NCBI RefSeq assembly: GCF_013141765.1
Contig: NZ_WHOD01000105.1
Span: 100,080 to 164,079, forward strand
Length of the DNA: 64,000 nucleotides
Reading direction: 5' to 3'
Source of the DNA: Paenibacillus foliorum
Lineage (GTDB): Bacteria > Bacillota > Bacilli > Paenibacillales > NBRC-103111
The position numbers and the translations under genes are program-made. Below, piece after piece: positions 8,380 through 17,106 of the stretch (position 1 is the stretch's first letter; the number at the start of each line of letters is the position of its first letter). A model generated the notes under the pieces. That model saw only the letters and a list, made by a program, of their open reading frames with translations. It was not told the origin of the DNA and did not search any database.

Positions 8380-9432
8380 TTATTTAGTACGATACAACCA
8401 TTGCTGAACGTCCGGTGTCTCAATGTTCTCTGGAGTTACCGATACGTTTTCCAGCACTGTAATCTTTTTAACATCTTTTTTGCCGTTCAGGTAGTCATAC
8501 GTCATTTGAAGAATAATACGTGCTTCTTCCAGCGGTTTTTGTGAAATAATCGCCTGAAGCTCTTTTGCCTTCAGCGACTTCACTTGCTCAGGGCCCGCAT
8601 CGTAGGAAACCAGCTTCACTTTGTCTTGTACATTTTTCACACGAAGCCCCTGTGCCACACCGGCACCTGAAACCACATTCGCAGCAAACACGCCGCTCAA
8701 GTCCGGGTTGGCAAGTAGGATATCCTGCGTCTTTTTCGCAGCAATTGTGGCTTGGTCGTCACAATACTCGGTCGCTACAACTTGAATGTTGGGATACTTT
8801 TTAATTTCTTCCAAGAAACCCTTTTGGCGATCATCCGTTGTCGTAATGCCTGGCTTCGTATTCATAACCAACACTTTTCCTTTCTCCCCAATCTCCTTGG
8901 CAAGTGTATTCGCACCCAGCTTGCCTCCCTGCAGATTATCAGAGGTAACATTGGCTACATATGCGGAATCGTCAGAGACGTTCGTATCTACAGTGAACAC
9001 CGGAATGCCAGCGTTCATAGCTTTCTTAAGCGGAGCTACCATTGCTTTGGCATCGTTCGGCGCAATGATGATGGCGTCAACCTTTTCAGCTATCAAGCTA
9101 TCAACGATTGGCGTCTGCTTCGTGTAATCCCATTCCGGTGCGCCGGTCCAGATGAGATCCACATCAAGCTTCTTTGCTACTTCTTCGGCACCAAATTTCA
9201 TGGAGATGTAGAATGCATCCGTTGTGATTCCCGCAACATAGGCTATTCTCTTCTTTTTCTTGTCCTTAGTTCCACTGTCTGTAGTGGCCGCCGCCTTGGT
9301 ATCGCCAGCTGCTGGAGCAGCCTTTGGCGAATCCTTGGGTGAAGCTGCCGACCCCGATCCAGCCGAGGAACCGCATGCTGTGAGCGAAATGGAAAGAATC
9401 AATGCGAAAAGCATGAGTACTGTTTTTTTCAT
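8380..9432 (-). CDS. Ribose-type (family 2/4) sugar-binding lipoprotein
   Basis: Periplasmic-binding-protein-like lipoprotein of 350 aa. The ATG at 9432 lies behind AAGGGAGG; a longer frame from 9576 runs into the upstream permease gene and lacks a site. Lipobox SLTAC is followed by a Ser/Ala/Gly/Lys linker (about residues 21-55). The body has RbsB-like features: KRIAYVAGITTDAFY, an IIIAPNDAKA loop, VFTVDTNV and VSYDAGPEQV. It is the last gene of an ATPase-permease-binding-protein operon of the CUT2 class. Its ligand is unknown but is probably the substrate of the adjacent catabolic genes. Confidence 0.8.
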   Translation of the reverse strand: MKKTVLMLFALILSISLTACGSSAGSGSAASPKDSPKAAPAAGDTKAAATTDSGTKDKKKKRIAYVAGITTDAFYISMKFGAEEVAKKLDVDLIWTGAPEWDYTKQTPIVDSLIAEKVDAIIIAPNDAKAMVAPLKKAMNAGIPVFTVDTNVSDDSAYVANVTSDNLQGGKLGANTLAKEIGEKGKVLVMNTKPGITTTDDRQKGFLEEIKKYPNIQVVATEYCDDQATIAAKKTQDILLANPDLSGVFAANVVSGAGVAQGLRVKNVQDKVKLVSYDAGPEQVKSLKAKELQAIISQKPLEEARIILQMTYDYLNGKKDVKKITVLENVSVTPENIETPDVQQWLYRTK

Positions 9433-9484
9433 TTTGCATAAACCTCCCTTAAAATATGGTTCCATATAGAGAAGACGATCACTA

Positions 9485-10486
9485 TTATCGTCTATTTCTA
9501 TTGCGCAATTGATCAATATAAACCGCGAGCACAATAATGGCACCGATGGCCACGATTTGCCAATACACCTGGACATGTGCCAGCACTAATCCAGTCAGGA
9601 GCACCGCAATAATGGCAGCACCGACAACCGTTCCCCAAATACTGCCCCGGCCGCCAAACAAACTGGTTCCGCCGATCACGACTGCCGCCACTGCATTTAA
9701 TTCCGTGTGAGAACCAGTCAGTGGTGACCCATTAACGAAGCGCATCACAATGATGATACCAGCCAGCGCCGACAAAAAGCCGGATAGCACGTAAACTTTG
9801 GTTAAATGGCGTTTAACGTTGATGCCTGCGCGAGCCGCTGACTCTACATTGCTGCCAATAGCATAGGTATAACGACCGAAGCGTGTCTTCGTCAGCAGTA
9901 CGTAGATCCAAACAACTGCAAGCACCGTTATCAGAACAGAGAAACTGATAACTCCGAAATAGACATGGTTCCCTACTGTACCAAGCTCATTGGGAAGATT
10001 CGTCACGCTGGTTCCGTTGCTGATAATAAAGGTAAGTCCTGTGCAAATACCGAGCATCCCGAGCGTTGCGATAAACGGTGTGATCTTCCATCTGGATATA
10101 AGCAAGCCGTTAATGAATCCAACTAAAACCCCTGTACACAAACCTCCCAAAACACCCAGCGGGATCGAAATCCAATGGCTTATGCCATGATCCATGCCGT
10201 ATTCCAAAATCAGTGCAAATACAATGCTAGATAGCCCCATGTTCGCTCCAACGGATAAGTCAATTCCGGCAGTCAGAATGATAACGGTTTCAGCCAAAGC
10301 TAGCAAAAGTGTATCCGTCATAAACGTCGAGGTATTATTCCAATTTTCGATTGAGAAGAATACCGGATTGATTATGCTAAATACAAGGATTAAAAGCATC
10401 AGAACACCAAAGATCCAAAACTCTCCAAGCTGCTGTGAAAAAGAACGAGTTTGCAATTCCAATGAAGTAGACGTATTTCTATTCAC
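9485..10486 (-). CDS. CUT2 sugar ABC permease (RbsC-like)
   Basis: Permease of 333 aa with about ten hydrophobic segments, a BPD_transp_2-type protein. The family hallmark near residues 70-80 is visible (TAGIDLSVGANMGLSSIV), as is GGTSLFGGRGSIWGTVVGA near residue 275. It lies 19 nt after the ATPase gene and 52 nt before the binding-protein gene. Substrate specificity sits with the binding protein. Confidence 0.8.
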   Translation of the reverse strand: MNRNTSTSLELQTRSFSQQLGEFWIFGVLMLLILVFSIINPVFFSIENWNNTSTFMTDTLLLALAETVIILTAGIDLSVGANMGLSSIVFALILEYGMDHGISHWISIPLGVLGGLCTGVLVGFINGLLISRWKITPFIATLGMLGICTGLTFIISNGTSVTNLPNELGTVGNHVYFGVISFSVLITVLAVVWIYVLLTKTRFGRYTYAIGSNVESAARAGINVKRHLTKVYVLSGFLSALAGIIIVMRFVNGSPLTGSHTELNAVAAVVIGGTSLFGGRGSIWGTVVGAAIIAVLLTGLVLAHVQVYWQIVAIGAIIVLAVYIDQLRNRNRR

Positions 10487-10505
10487 TTGTTTCCATGCTC
10501 CTTTC

Positions 10506-11300
10506 TCATGAGCGAATGCTTGACTGTTGAAGCCGTGCGATGCTTTCGGATTGTAACGAACCTGTAATATACTGAACCACTTCGTTCACCGTCGTATCCT
10601 TTACATTCAAATCGGCAACAACCTCGCCAAGGCGAAGGATGACTATCCGATCGCAAACGTCGAAAACAAAAGGCATAGTGTGACTGATAAAGATAACGGG
10701 AATTCCTTTGGAACGAACCTGTCTAACCAGATCTAGCACCATTGCAGATTGCTCCACCCCCAAGGCTGCTGTCGGTTCATCCATGATAACCAGCTTGTTC
10801 CCCCATTTTACTGCTCTTGCTACGGCTACTGCTTGCCGTTGTCCTCCGGAAAGGTCTGAAATGTTTGAACTGAGGTCGCGTACCCGAATGTTAAGCTTGG
10901 TGAATAATTCTTCCACTTCTGCGAACATGGCTTTGCGGTCTAAGAAACCGAATTTCTCTCTCCAGCCCTTTTTCAAAATTTCCCGTCCTAAAAACAGGTT
11001 GGATTCAATATCGAGATCCGTTGCCAGAGCCAAATCCTGATAGACAGTCTCAATTCCTGAGTCACGGGCCTCTTGCGGTGATGTGAAATGGCAAAGCTCT
11101 CCTTCGAGTAGCATCTCACCTTCATCAGCAGCAAGCGCGCCGGAAAATACTTTAATGAGCGTCGATTTACCTGCCCCATTATCACCCAGGATCCCAACTA
11201 CTTCACCTGGATAAATGGAGAAATTGATCCCTTTGAGCGCTTGAATGCGGCCAAAGTTTTTGATGATGCCCTTTGCTTCAAAGGCTGGTACGCGGTCCAT
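10506..11300 (-). CDS. Single-domain CUT2 sugar ABC ATPase
   Basis: ATPase of 264 aa with one nucleotide-binding domain: Walker A GDNGAGKST (about 39-47), Q loop VYQDLAL, signature LSGGQRQAVAVARAV, Walker B LVIMDEPTAALG and switch His VIFISHTMP. Many CUT2 ATPases such as RbsA are double (about 500 aa); this one is the half-size FrcA-like form and should act as a homodimer. It is first in its operon, with a cre-like site 20-34 nt upstream of its start. Confidence 0.8.
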   Translation of the reverse strand: MDRVPAFEAKGIIKNFGRIQALKGINFSIYPGEVVGILGDNGAGKSTLIKVFSGALAADEGEMLLEGELCHFTSPQEARDSGIETVYQDLALATDLDIESNLFLGREILKKGWREKFGFLDRKAMFAEVEELFTKLNIRVRDLSSNISDLSGGQRQAVAVARAVKWGNKLVIMDEPTAALGVEQSAMVLDLVRQVRSKGIPVIFISHTMPFVFDVCDRIVILRLGEVVADLNVKDTTVNEVVQYITGSLQSESIARLQQSSIRS

Positions 11301-11319
11301 TATTCCCCCTCCAATCGTT

Positions 11320-11334
11320 TGTAACCGCTTTCCA
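11320..11334 (-). promoter_or_regulatory. cre-like CcpA operator before the ribose-type ABC operon
   Basis: On the minus strand the sequence is TGGAAAGCGGTTACA. Its 14-mer core GGAAAGCGGTTACA fits the cre consensus TGNNANCGNTNNCA with one mismatch (first base). The core GAAAGCGGTTACAA recurs exactly at 18122. Catabolite repression is inferred. Confidence 0.55.
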
Positions 11335-11408
11335 TTTCATTATACCTACCGTACATTTACTCCAATATGTGGTAAATCTATCGTTTTTACAGTTTTTCTA
11401 CTCTGCTT

Positions 11409-11442
11409 CAGGAAAAAATAAAAAACCACCCATCAGGTGGTT
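11409..11442 (-). terminator. Terminator after the sensor/regulator genes
   Basis: AACCACC (11424-11430) and GGTGGTT (11436-11442) form a hairpin with a 5-nt loop. On the minus strand it is followed by TTTTTATTTTTTCC. It lies just after the YesN-like gene, so the ABC operon beyond it needs its own promoter. Confidence 0.75.
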
Positions 11443-11451
11443 GATGAAGTG

Positions 11452-12228
11452 CTATTCAGTGTAATGATTGCGGTATTCGCTTGGTGTATAGCCCGTCGAC
11501 TTCTGAAACCATTCATTAAAATACCGAGGGTTCGGATAGCAGACGGTTTCTCCGATCTGATACACTTTCATGGAAGTTGTTATAAGCAACTCCTTCGACT
11601 TCTCAAGCCTAAGATTCGAAATATATTCGCTAAAGGATTGCCCGGTCTTCTGCTTGAACAAGCGGCTCAAATAATTGGGTGTTACGAATACCTCTTCGGC
11701 AACCTGAGCCAGCTGCAGCTCCTCCATATACCGACGGTTTATGATGTTAAGCGCCTTTTTGATAATATAAGAAACCGGTTCGACCTCTGTCTCCCCGTCA
11801 TGCTTGCGTGCAGGTTTAGGTTTTGCGGAATCCTTCAACCATAGCGCTTTTGCGCGAAATAAGGCTCGCTCAATCTCTTCAGTTTCCGCAGGCTTTAGCA
11901 GATAGTCAACAGCCCCGTAGCGAAGCGCTTCCTGTGCGTAAGAAAATTCACCATAACCGCTAAGAAAAACGACCTTTATACGGTTGAGCTCAGGCTTTTG
12001 CGCGGCATGCTCACGGAGGGTAGCAATTAATTCGAGTCCGGTCATATTGGGCATCCGAATATCCGATAGAATGAGATGCACTTCAGTTTGCAGCACATAG
12101 GCCAAAGCCTGTGATCCATCGCCGAATGCACCACAAAGCTCAATTCCGAGCTGCTGCCAATCGAGATGCTCGGCCAAGCCTTCACGGATCCATGCCTCAT
12201 CATCTATGACTATCGCCCTACAGATCAT
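11452..12228 (-). CDS. YesN-type AraC-family response regulator
   Basis: Regulator of 258 aa. The receiver domain (about 1-125) has phospho-acceptor Asp near 55 in LILSDIRMPNMTG and Lys in YLLKPAE. Two AraC-type helix-turn-helix motifs lie at about 160-255 (LAQVAEEVFVTPNYLSRLFKQKTG and IGETVCYPNPRYFNEWFQKSTG). It is shorter than many YesN proteins, which carry an extra linker domain. The ATG overlaps the upstream stop as ATGA. With the kinase and the anchored binding protein it probably senses an extracellular sugar and activates the adjacent transporter operon. Confidence 0.85.
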   Translation of the reverse strand: MICRAIVIDDEAWIREGLAEHLDWQQLGIELCGAFGDGSQALAYVLQTEVHLILSDIRMPNMTGLELIATLREHAAQKPELNRIKVVFLSGYGEFSYAQEALRYGAVDYLLKPAETEEIERALFRAKALWLKDSAKPKPARKHDGETEVEPVSYIIKKALNIINRRYMEELQLAQVAEEVFVTPNYLSRLFKQKTGQSFSEYISNLRLEKSKELLITTSMKVYQIGETVCYPNPRYFNEWFQKSTGYTPSEYRNHYTE

Positions 12229-13577
12229 GGTGCTTTCTCCTTCCTTTCCGACAGCAAGTTAACTTTATCGTGAATGACAGCTCCACGTAGTTGATTGGCT
12301 GCCTTGCGTAAGGCTTGATCCGGTGGTGTATGGAGCGTCAATATTTGGGTTAGAGCGTCGTTTTGTATATCAATCATCAGTGGATAAAAAGGGATAGAAG
12401 GTTCGTTTCTGGCGAATTTCATACTTTCCAGCACAAGGGAAAACTCGGGCCTTATAATTTGCAGCAGTGGATCGGACAGGATTGATTTGCGGGCAGGAGT
12501 GCCTCCAGATCTTGCATAAATAGCACCGCCCCGCTTGCCGGTAATGTATGAAATGAACCTCCATGCCTCCTCAGGATGCGCCGATTTTGCATTGATGGCA
12601 AGCGCCCAACCATGCTGAAATGCAGCTCGTTGAATCGAGCCATCGCTTGCTTCCTCTCCTGGGATCAAAGCAACCTTAATTAAGTCTTTATAGGGACTAT
12701 TGGAGCTTCTAATGGAGTCATATGCCGCGTTCCAATAAGGAGCCGCTATGGCGATATCTCCATTCATCAGAGCGTCCCTCACTTCCGAGAAACCCCAAGA
12801 CAGCAAATCAGGAGGGACGATTTTATCCCGAACCCAGCCTTCCAAATACTGGCCTGCATAGATAGATTGGGAAGAATCAAGAAACACCTCTTTTTCTTTA
12901 TTAAGTAGGTCTCCTCCAAAGCTCCATAAAAGCGTATCAAATACTTTAGGAAGCTCCTCGGGAGCAAGCCCAGAGAATCCAATGCCCCATTTTGTCGGGG
13001 AAGAGGCATTGTGAGCTTGAGTTAGCCGCATCGCTTGATCTTTAAGCTCATCCCATGTTTGTGGGGGGTGCGGAATCAAATCGCTGCGATAATATAGAAA
13101 ATGCGTACTGACATCGGTAGGCAACGCATAAAGCTGTTGATTATAGGAATAGGTAGTTAAAAAATCGGTTAAATCAAAAATTTTCTCATCGGTCAGTTGA
13201 GGATCATGAATGAACGAATCCAGAGGTAATAGCACTTTGCCTAAGGAGAATTGAGCAATATAGGTACTCGGGACAAAAGCAAGGTCAAAATCACCCGAAC
13301 CGGCAAATAATTGGGTAGCCAGCGTGGTGAAATACACATCCCTGCTCAGCTCAATCATCTCCACTCGAATACCGGTTTCTTGTTCAAACGTAGGAATCGC
13401 CTGCCGCATAGACTCGGATTCATTACCTGTACGCATCAGAAGTTTTATTGTTTTGACCGATTTTTCCTGTGTCGCCGGTTTGTCATCAGCAGAGAATACG
13501 AGAATGTACAAGCAACCGAACCCCCATACCAGCAGGAGCAAGATTGCGGAGTAACTGCTCCACCGCAATTTCGGCAT
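12225..13577 (-). CDS. Membrane-anchored solute-binding protein, probable sensory partner
   Basis: Family 1 solute-binding protein of 450 aa with an uncleaved-looking N-terminal membrane helix (about 8-28). That helix contains a Cys, but no proper lipobox. The rest is a normal binding-protein fold (KLLMRTGNESESM, FDLAFVPSTYIAQF, GWALAINAKSAHPEEAWRFI). I use ATG at 13577, spaced from GGAGGAGG; a TTG six bases earlier overlaps the kinase stop. It sits between kinase and regulator, not with a permease. I infer it presents ligand to the kinase, as in three-component XylFII-LytS-YesN-like systems. Confidence 0.75.
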   Translation of the reverse strand: MPKLRWSSYSAILLLLVWGFGCLYILVFSADDKPATQEKSVKTIKLLMRTGNESESMRQAIPTFEQETGIRVEMIELSRDVYFTTLATQLFAGSGDFDLAFVPSTYIAQFSLGKVLLPLDSFIHDPQLTDEKIFDLTDFLTTYSYNQQLYALPTDVSTHFLYYRSDLIPHPPQTWDELKDQAMRLTQAHNASSPTKWGIGFSGLAPEELPKVFDTLLWSFGGDLLNKEKEVFLDSSQSIYAGQYLEGWVRDKIVPPDLLSWGFSEVRDALMNGDIAIAAPYWNAAYDSIRSSNSPYKDLIKVALIPGEEASDGSIQRAAFQHGWALAINAKSAHPEEAWRFISYITGKRGGAIYARSGGTPARKSILSDPLLQIIRPEFSLVLESMKFARNEPSIPFYPLMIDIQNDALTQILTLHTPPDQALRKAANQLRGAVIHDKVNLLSERKEKAP

Positions 13578-13579
13578 GG

Positions 13580-15382
13580 TCAAACCTCCTCCTTTTCAAC
13601 CGGAATGTCAAAGGATACGGTCGTACCGATTCCTATTTGCGATTCGATCCGCAGGGTACTCATGGCGCCGAACGCGAGCAGCAGCCTTTGTTGCACATTG
13701 CTGAGTCCGATATGATCAACCTTTCCTGTATCCCGCAAGCTTAACAACAGCTCCTCAAGCTTTTGCTCGTTCATTCCTTTACCGTTGTCCCGAATCTCGA
13801 TGTGCACTTTATCATTCAGATACCTGGCTTCGACGGTGATATGCCCCAAGCGGTCAGCAAGAGGGGATTGTGTGATCCCATGCTCAAACGCATTTTCGAC
13901 AATAGGCTGCAGCAGCAGCGGCACCGTTCGAACCTGCCTGGCGAGATCGTCGATGGAAACCTCATAGACGACCTTTTCCCGGTAACGGATCGATTGAATC
14001 TCCAAATAGCTTCGAATATGTTCGAATTCCTGCTCCAATGGAATCCGATCTCTGCCTGCATGAAGACTAAGACGAAAAAACTTTCCAAGAGACGTAACCA
14101 GCTTACTGATCTGATCGGCTTTATACTTTTTGGACATCCAATAAATCGTATCCAAAGTGTTGTACAAAAAATGAGGATGAATTTGCATCTGCAGCGCTCT
14201 CATCGATGCCTCTTGTTTCTCCTGCTGTTCTTTTTCTACCTCGGCAAGCAGCTCCTGAATCCTATCCATTAAATTGTTGAAATTACGCTCCAGAATCGAA
14301 ATCTCCCGATAGCTTTCGTTCGTATTTCGAACTTCGAGGTTGCCGTATGATGCTTTCATCATGAGCTGGGACAGTCGTATAACAGGTCTGGAAAGATTAG
14401 TTGCGAGCGATAAGGATACGAATATGGAAACAATTGCACCCAAACCTGCAATCAGCAGCAAATTGCGCAGCAGCACCCTGTTAGGCTCCAGCAGTTCCTG
14501 CATCGGAACGACTGCAGCCATGATCCAGCCGCTTTTTTTGGAAGCAGTGTACGCTACGATCCATTTCCCATCAATAACTTCCGTGCCCGTTTCTTTTTCA
14601 GGCAGCTTGGCAAGCGCTTGACGAATGCGTTCATTCTTTAAATAAGGTGACTGCTCACCAAAAAGCAGCTCGCGCTCCTGATCGAGCAGCAGCAGCGACC
14701 CGCTCTTGCCAATCTGCACATTTTGAAGCACATCCTCTAGAAATAAATTGTTAAATTGGATGATCAAATAACCCTGCAGCTCCACTCGATTGCTATCCAC
14801 AATTTTTCTCGCCGCAAGAACAGAAGGATGAATGCCTGATGGAAAGCCTTCCCGATGGGAAAAGATGGCGTATTTTTCATTGAACCATTGAATGGAGAGC
14901 GGGTCCTTCTCCAGATGCTCCGTGATATAACGATAATTGCCTGTATGGATCTTATCGAACGTTTGAAACGCACTATCTGTGGAAAGCAGCGTGTGCTCCG
15001 GGGTCACGAAGTAAATGGAGCTAACCTCGCTAATGCGCCCGCGAAAATATTGCTGGAACATTTCCTGCTTGAATTGGCCTGTTGCCTTAACGATTTCGTA
15101 GGAGGATTCCCCCGGTTTCGCAAGAAAATCTAGCGGCTCCCGATACAGGATCGGCCAGGTCAAACGGTCCATCTCGGACAAATTGGCCTCCAGGGAACGG
15201 TTGGTCTGCTGCACCGTCTGCAGTAAAAACCGGCTCACAAGGTCCTGGAAAATCGATTTTTCCTTATAGTACGTCACCAAGGTAATTATAATAATTGGAA
15301 AAATCATCAGCACCAAGAGGCTGGTGATCAATATGGTTCGAATGGAGGCCAGCTTTCGAGGATACGGTTTCATATCATGCAC
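13580..15382 (-). CDS. YesM/LytS-type sensor histidine kinase
   Basis: Kinase of 600 aa. It has a membrane helix at about 15-37, a large extracellular sensor (about 40-300, dCache-like), a second helix near 305-325 (LLLIAGLGAIVSIFVSLSLA), HAMP (330-380), a coiled coil, and a His_kinase domain with QMQIHPHFLYNTLDTIYWM. The HATPase_c domain has VENAFEHGI and IRDNGKGM. ATG at 15373 (MKPYPRK) is an equally good start, with GGAG at better spacing. It is the first of the kinase/binding-protein/regulator trio. The ligand is unknown. Confidence 0.85.
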   Translation of the reverse strand: MHDMKPYPRKLASIRTILITSLLVLMIFPIIIITLVTYYKEKSIFQDLVSRFLLQTVQQTNRSLEANLSEMDRLTWPILYREPLDFLAKPGESSYEIVKATGQFKQEMFQQYFRGRISEVSSIYFVTPEHTLLSTDSAFQTFDKIHTGNYRYITEHLEKDPLSIQWFNEKYAIFSHREGFPSGIHPSVLAARKIVDSNRVELQGYLIIQFNNLFLEDVLQNVQIGKSGSLLLLDQERELLFGEQSPYLKNERIRQALAKLPEKETGTEVIDGKWIVAYTASKKSGWIMAAVVPMQELLEPNRVLLRNLLLIAGLGAIVSIFVSLSLATNLSRPVIRLSQLMMKASYGNLEVRNTNESYREISILERNFNNLMDRIQELLAEVEKEQQEKQEASMRALQMQIHPHFLYNTLDTIYWMSKKYKADQISKLVTSLGKFFRLSLHAGRDRIPLEQEFEHIRSYLEIQSIRYREKVVYEVSIDDLARQVRTVPLLLQPIVENAFEHGITQSPLADRLGHITVEARYLNDKVHIEIRDNGKGMNEQKLEELLLSLRDTGKVDHIGLSNVQQRLLLAFGAMSTLRIESQIGIGTTVSFDIPVEKEEV

Positions 15383-15449
15383 TCCATTTAATGTTTTTCC
15401 ATTTATTTTACAATAAAGCAGAAATAAGGGAGAAGGTTAGACCCTTCTC

Positions 15450-16007
15450 CTATTCTTCTTCCAGAATGGCGGGTAGACGCTCGATGCGCGGATCAGTAAA
15501 AATGTCATACTCATCTCGACTTGTACTAGAAAATTCAGACACAATAGCCCCTTCGTCACCTGCTTGAAACCAGTGCTTAATTCCGGGCTGAATGGTATAC
15601 TGCTCACCTGGAAGCAATTCAACCTCATGAAATACGGTGTAATAGGATTCACTTCCTGCAGGAACAACAGATTTGATGCTTGCAGCAGCTTCACCCTCCA
15701 CATACAAGAACACTTTCCCTGATCGGCAACGAAAGGTTTCCATTTTACCAGGCTCATTACCAATCGATGGATGCAAATGCTCCGGACACGTTTGCCTTGG
15801 AAACAAAACTAATTCTTTGGCACAGTAGCGATCGGTGTTCACATAAGTAACGAGTTCCAAACCTTGAACCTCGAGCTCATCTAGCCCAAAGCCCGCCACT
15901 TCAATATGTTCTATTTCATGAGCGGCTAGTGCAATGCCATTAGCTAGTAATATTGATGCTGTGCGTTCTTGAGCTTTTCTTATCTCGCTTCTTCTCATAT
16001 TCCTCAC
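15450..16007 (-). CDS. D-lyxose isomerase family protein
   Basis: Cupin-fold sugar isomerase of 185 aa. Metal ligands are visible in EHLHPSIGNEPGKMETFRC (about 87-105) and in IKHWFQAGD near 148. The C-terminal SEFSSTSRDEYDIFTDPR is characteristic of D-lyxose ketol-isomerases (YdaE type), which interconvert D-lyxose/D-xylulose and D-mannose/D-fructose. The start is GTG at 16007 behind GGGAGG; an ATG nine bases on is possible. It follows two dehydrogenase genes and precedes the sensor kinase gene. Its real substrate in this locus is open. Confidence 0.85.
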   Translation of the reverse strand: MRNMRRSEIRKAQERTASILLANGIALAAHEIEHIEVAGFGLDELEVQGLELVTYVNTDRYCAKELVLFPRQTCPEHLHPSIGNEPGKMETFRCRSGKVFLYVEGEAAASIKSVVPAGSESYYTVFHEVELLPGEQYTIQPGIKHWFQAGDEGAIVSEFSSTSRDEYDIFTDPRIERLPAILEEE

Positions 16008-16061
16008 TGCCCTCCCTTGTAAATTAGAGATTCTTGATGGTTTGATGGGTCAATCATCCTC

Positions 16062-17072
16062 TCATTCAAAGCTGATTTGAACCTTCATAATGTCAGCAGC
16101 CTTACCTTGGGCAAAAAAGGCCGGCACCTCGTCCAACTGAATTTGCTTAGATATAAGAGGAGCCGTTTTAAAACGCCCTGCTGCCATCCAATCCATAGCT
16201 GGCTTAAAGGTATGGTTCACTGCCATCGAACCGACTAATTTCCAATCCATGTGATAAATATCGAATGGACTTACGGAGATCCTTGCATCTTGAGGAGCTA
16301 CACCGAACTGCAGATGCGTTCCGCTCGGTGCAAGATATTGTAGCTGTGCTTGAATAACTTGAGGAATCCCGGTTGCATCTATTACAGCATCGAAGCCTGC
16401 ATACTTTTTCCGGTTATTCAGCTTGGAGGAAATTTCGGAGCTAAGGAAAGTGTGAGTAGCCCCGTTCTTTCTAGCCATTTCCAATTTATTGTCAGATACG
16501 TCCACTACCGCCAATTCACCCGCACCCGCATGGGATAAAGACTGAATCAACAGTTGACCCATACTGCCCGCTCCGAACAATAATACGCTTTGTCCTACAC
16601 GTAATTGCAATTGGTTCATACCATGCACCACGCAAGCAATAGGTTCAATAAAAGCACCTTCCGCAAATGGCATACCATCGGGCATATGAAAAGCAACGGC
16701 TTCCGGAACTTTGACATACTCAGCCATTGCGCCGTTAACTGTATCTCCGATAGCTCCCCACTCAACACAGTGGTTTCCTCTACCGCTAAGGCAATAGTCA
16801 CATTTCCCGCAAAATAAGGAAGGATCGACAGCTACACGGTCACCGATTTTGAATTTGGTAACATGGGCACCCGTTTTACTGACCACTCCAGCAAACTCAT
16901 GACCTGGTATCAATGGATATTTTGGCATAAATGTCCCTTGGTAAATATGTAAATCCGTGCCGCAGATGCCGCATCGTTTCACTTGTATTGTGATCTCGTT
17001 CGGACCTGGATGAGGATATGGAACATCCTTAATAACTGCATTTCGGGGCGATTCCATGACTAAAGCTTTCAT
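16062..17072 (-). CDS. Zinc-dependent alcohol/polyol dehydrogenase
   Basis: Medium-chain dehydrogenase of 336 aa. Catalytic zinc residues are CGICGTDLH (Cys37 region) and GHEFAG. The structural zinc loop is CGKCDYCLSGRGNHC (about 93-107). The Rossmann motif is LLFGAGSMGQLL near 168. It resembles sorbitol/threonine dehydrogenases acting on secondary alcohols of polyols. SD: TTGGAGG upstream of ATG. It is 34 nt downstream of a second, related dehydrogenase gene, and the two share the same zinc architecture. Confidence 0.8.
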   Translation of the reverse strand: MKALVMESPRNAVIKDVPYPHPGPNEITIQVKRCGICGTDLHIYQGTFMPKYPLIPGHEFAGVVSKTGAHVTKFKIGDRVAVDPSLFCGKCDYCLSGRGNHCVEWGAIGDTVNGAMAEYVKVPEAVAFHMPDGMPFAEGAFIEPIACVVHGMNQLQLRVGQSVLLFGAGSMGQLLIQSLSHAGAGELAVVDVSDNKLEMARKNGATHTFLSSEISSKLNNRKKYAGFDAVIDATGIPQVIQAQLQYLAPSGTHLQFGVAPQDARISVSPFDIYHMDWKLVGSMAVNHTFKPAMDWMAAGRFKTAPLISKQIQLDEVPAFFAQGKAADIMKVQISFE

Positions 17073-17106
17073 TGCATTCGGCCTCCAATACGTTTAGGAT
17101 TTTTCG

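Noticed and set aside
8209..8544. 111-aa plus-strand frame
   Set aside because: It crosses the terminator at 8273-8314 and the 3' end of the binding-protein gene; no ribosome site or family likeness.
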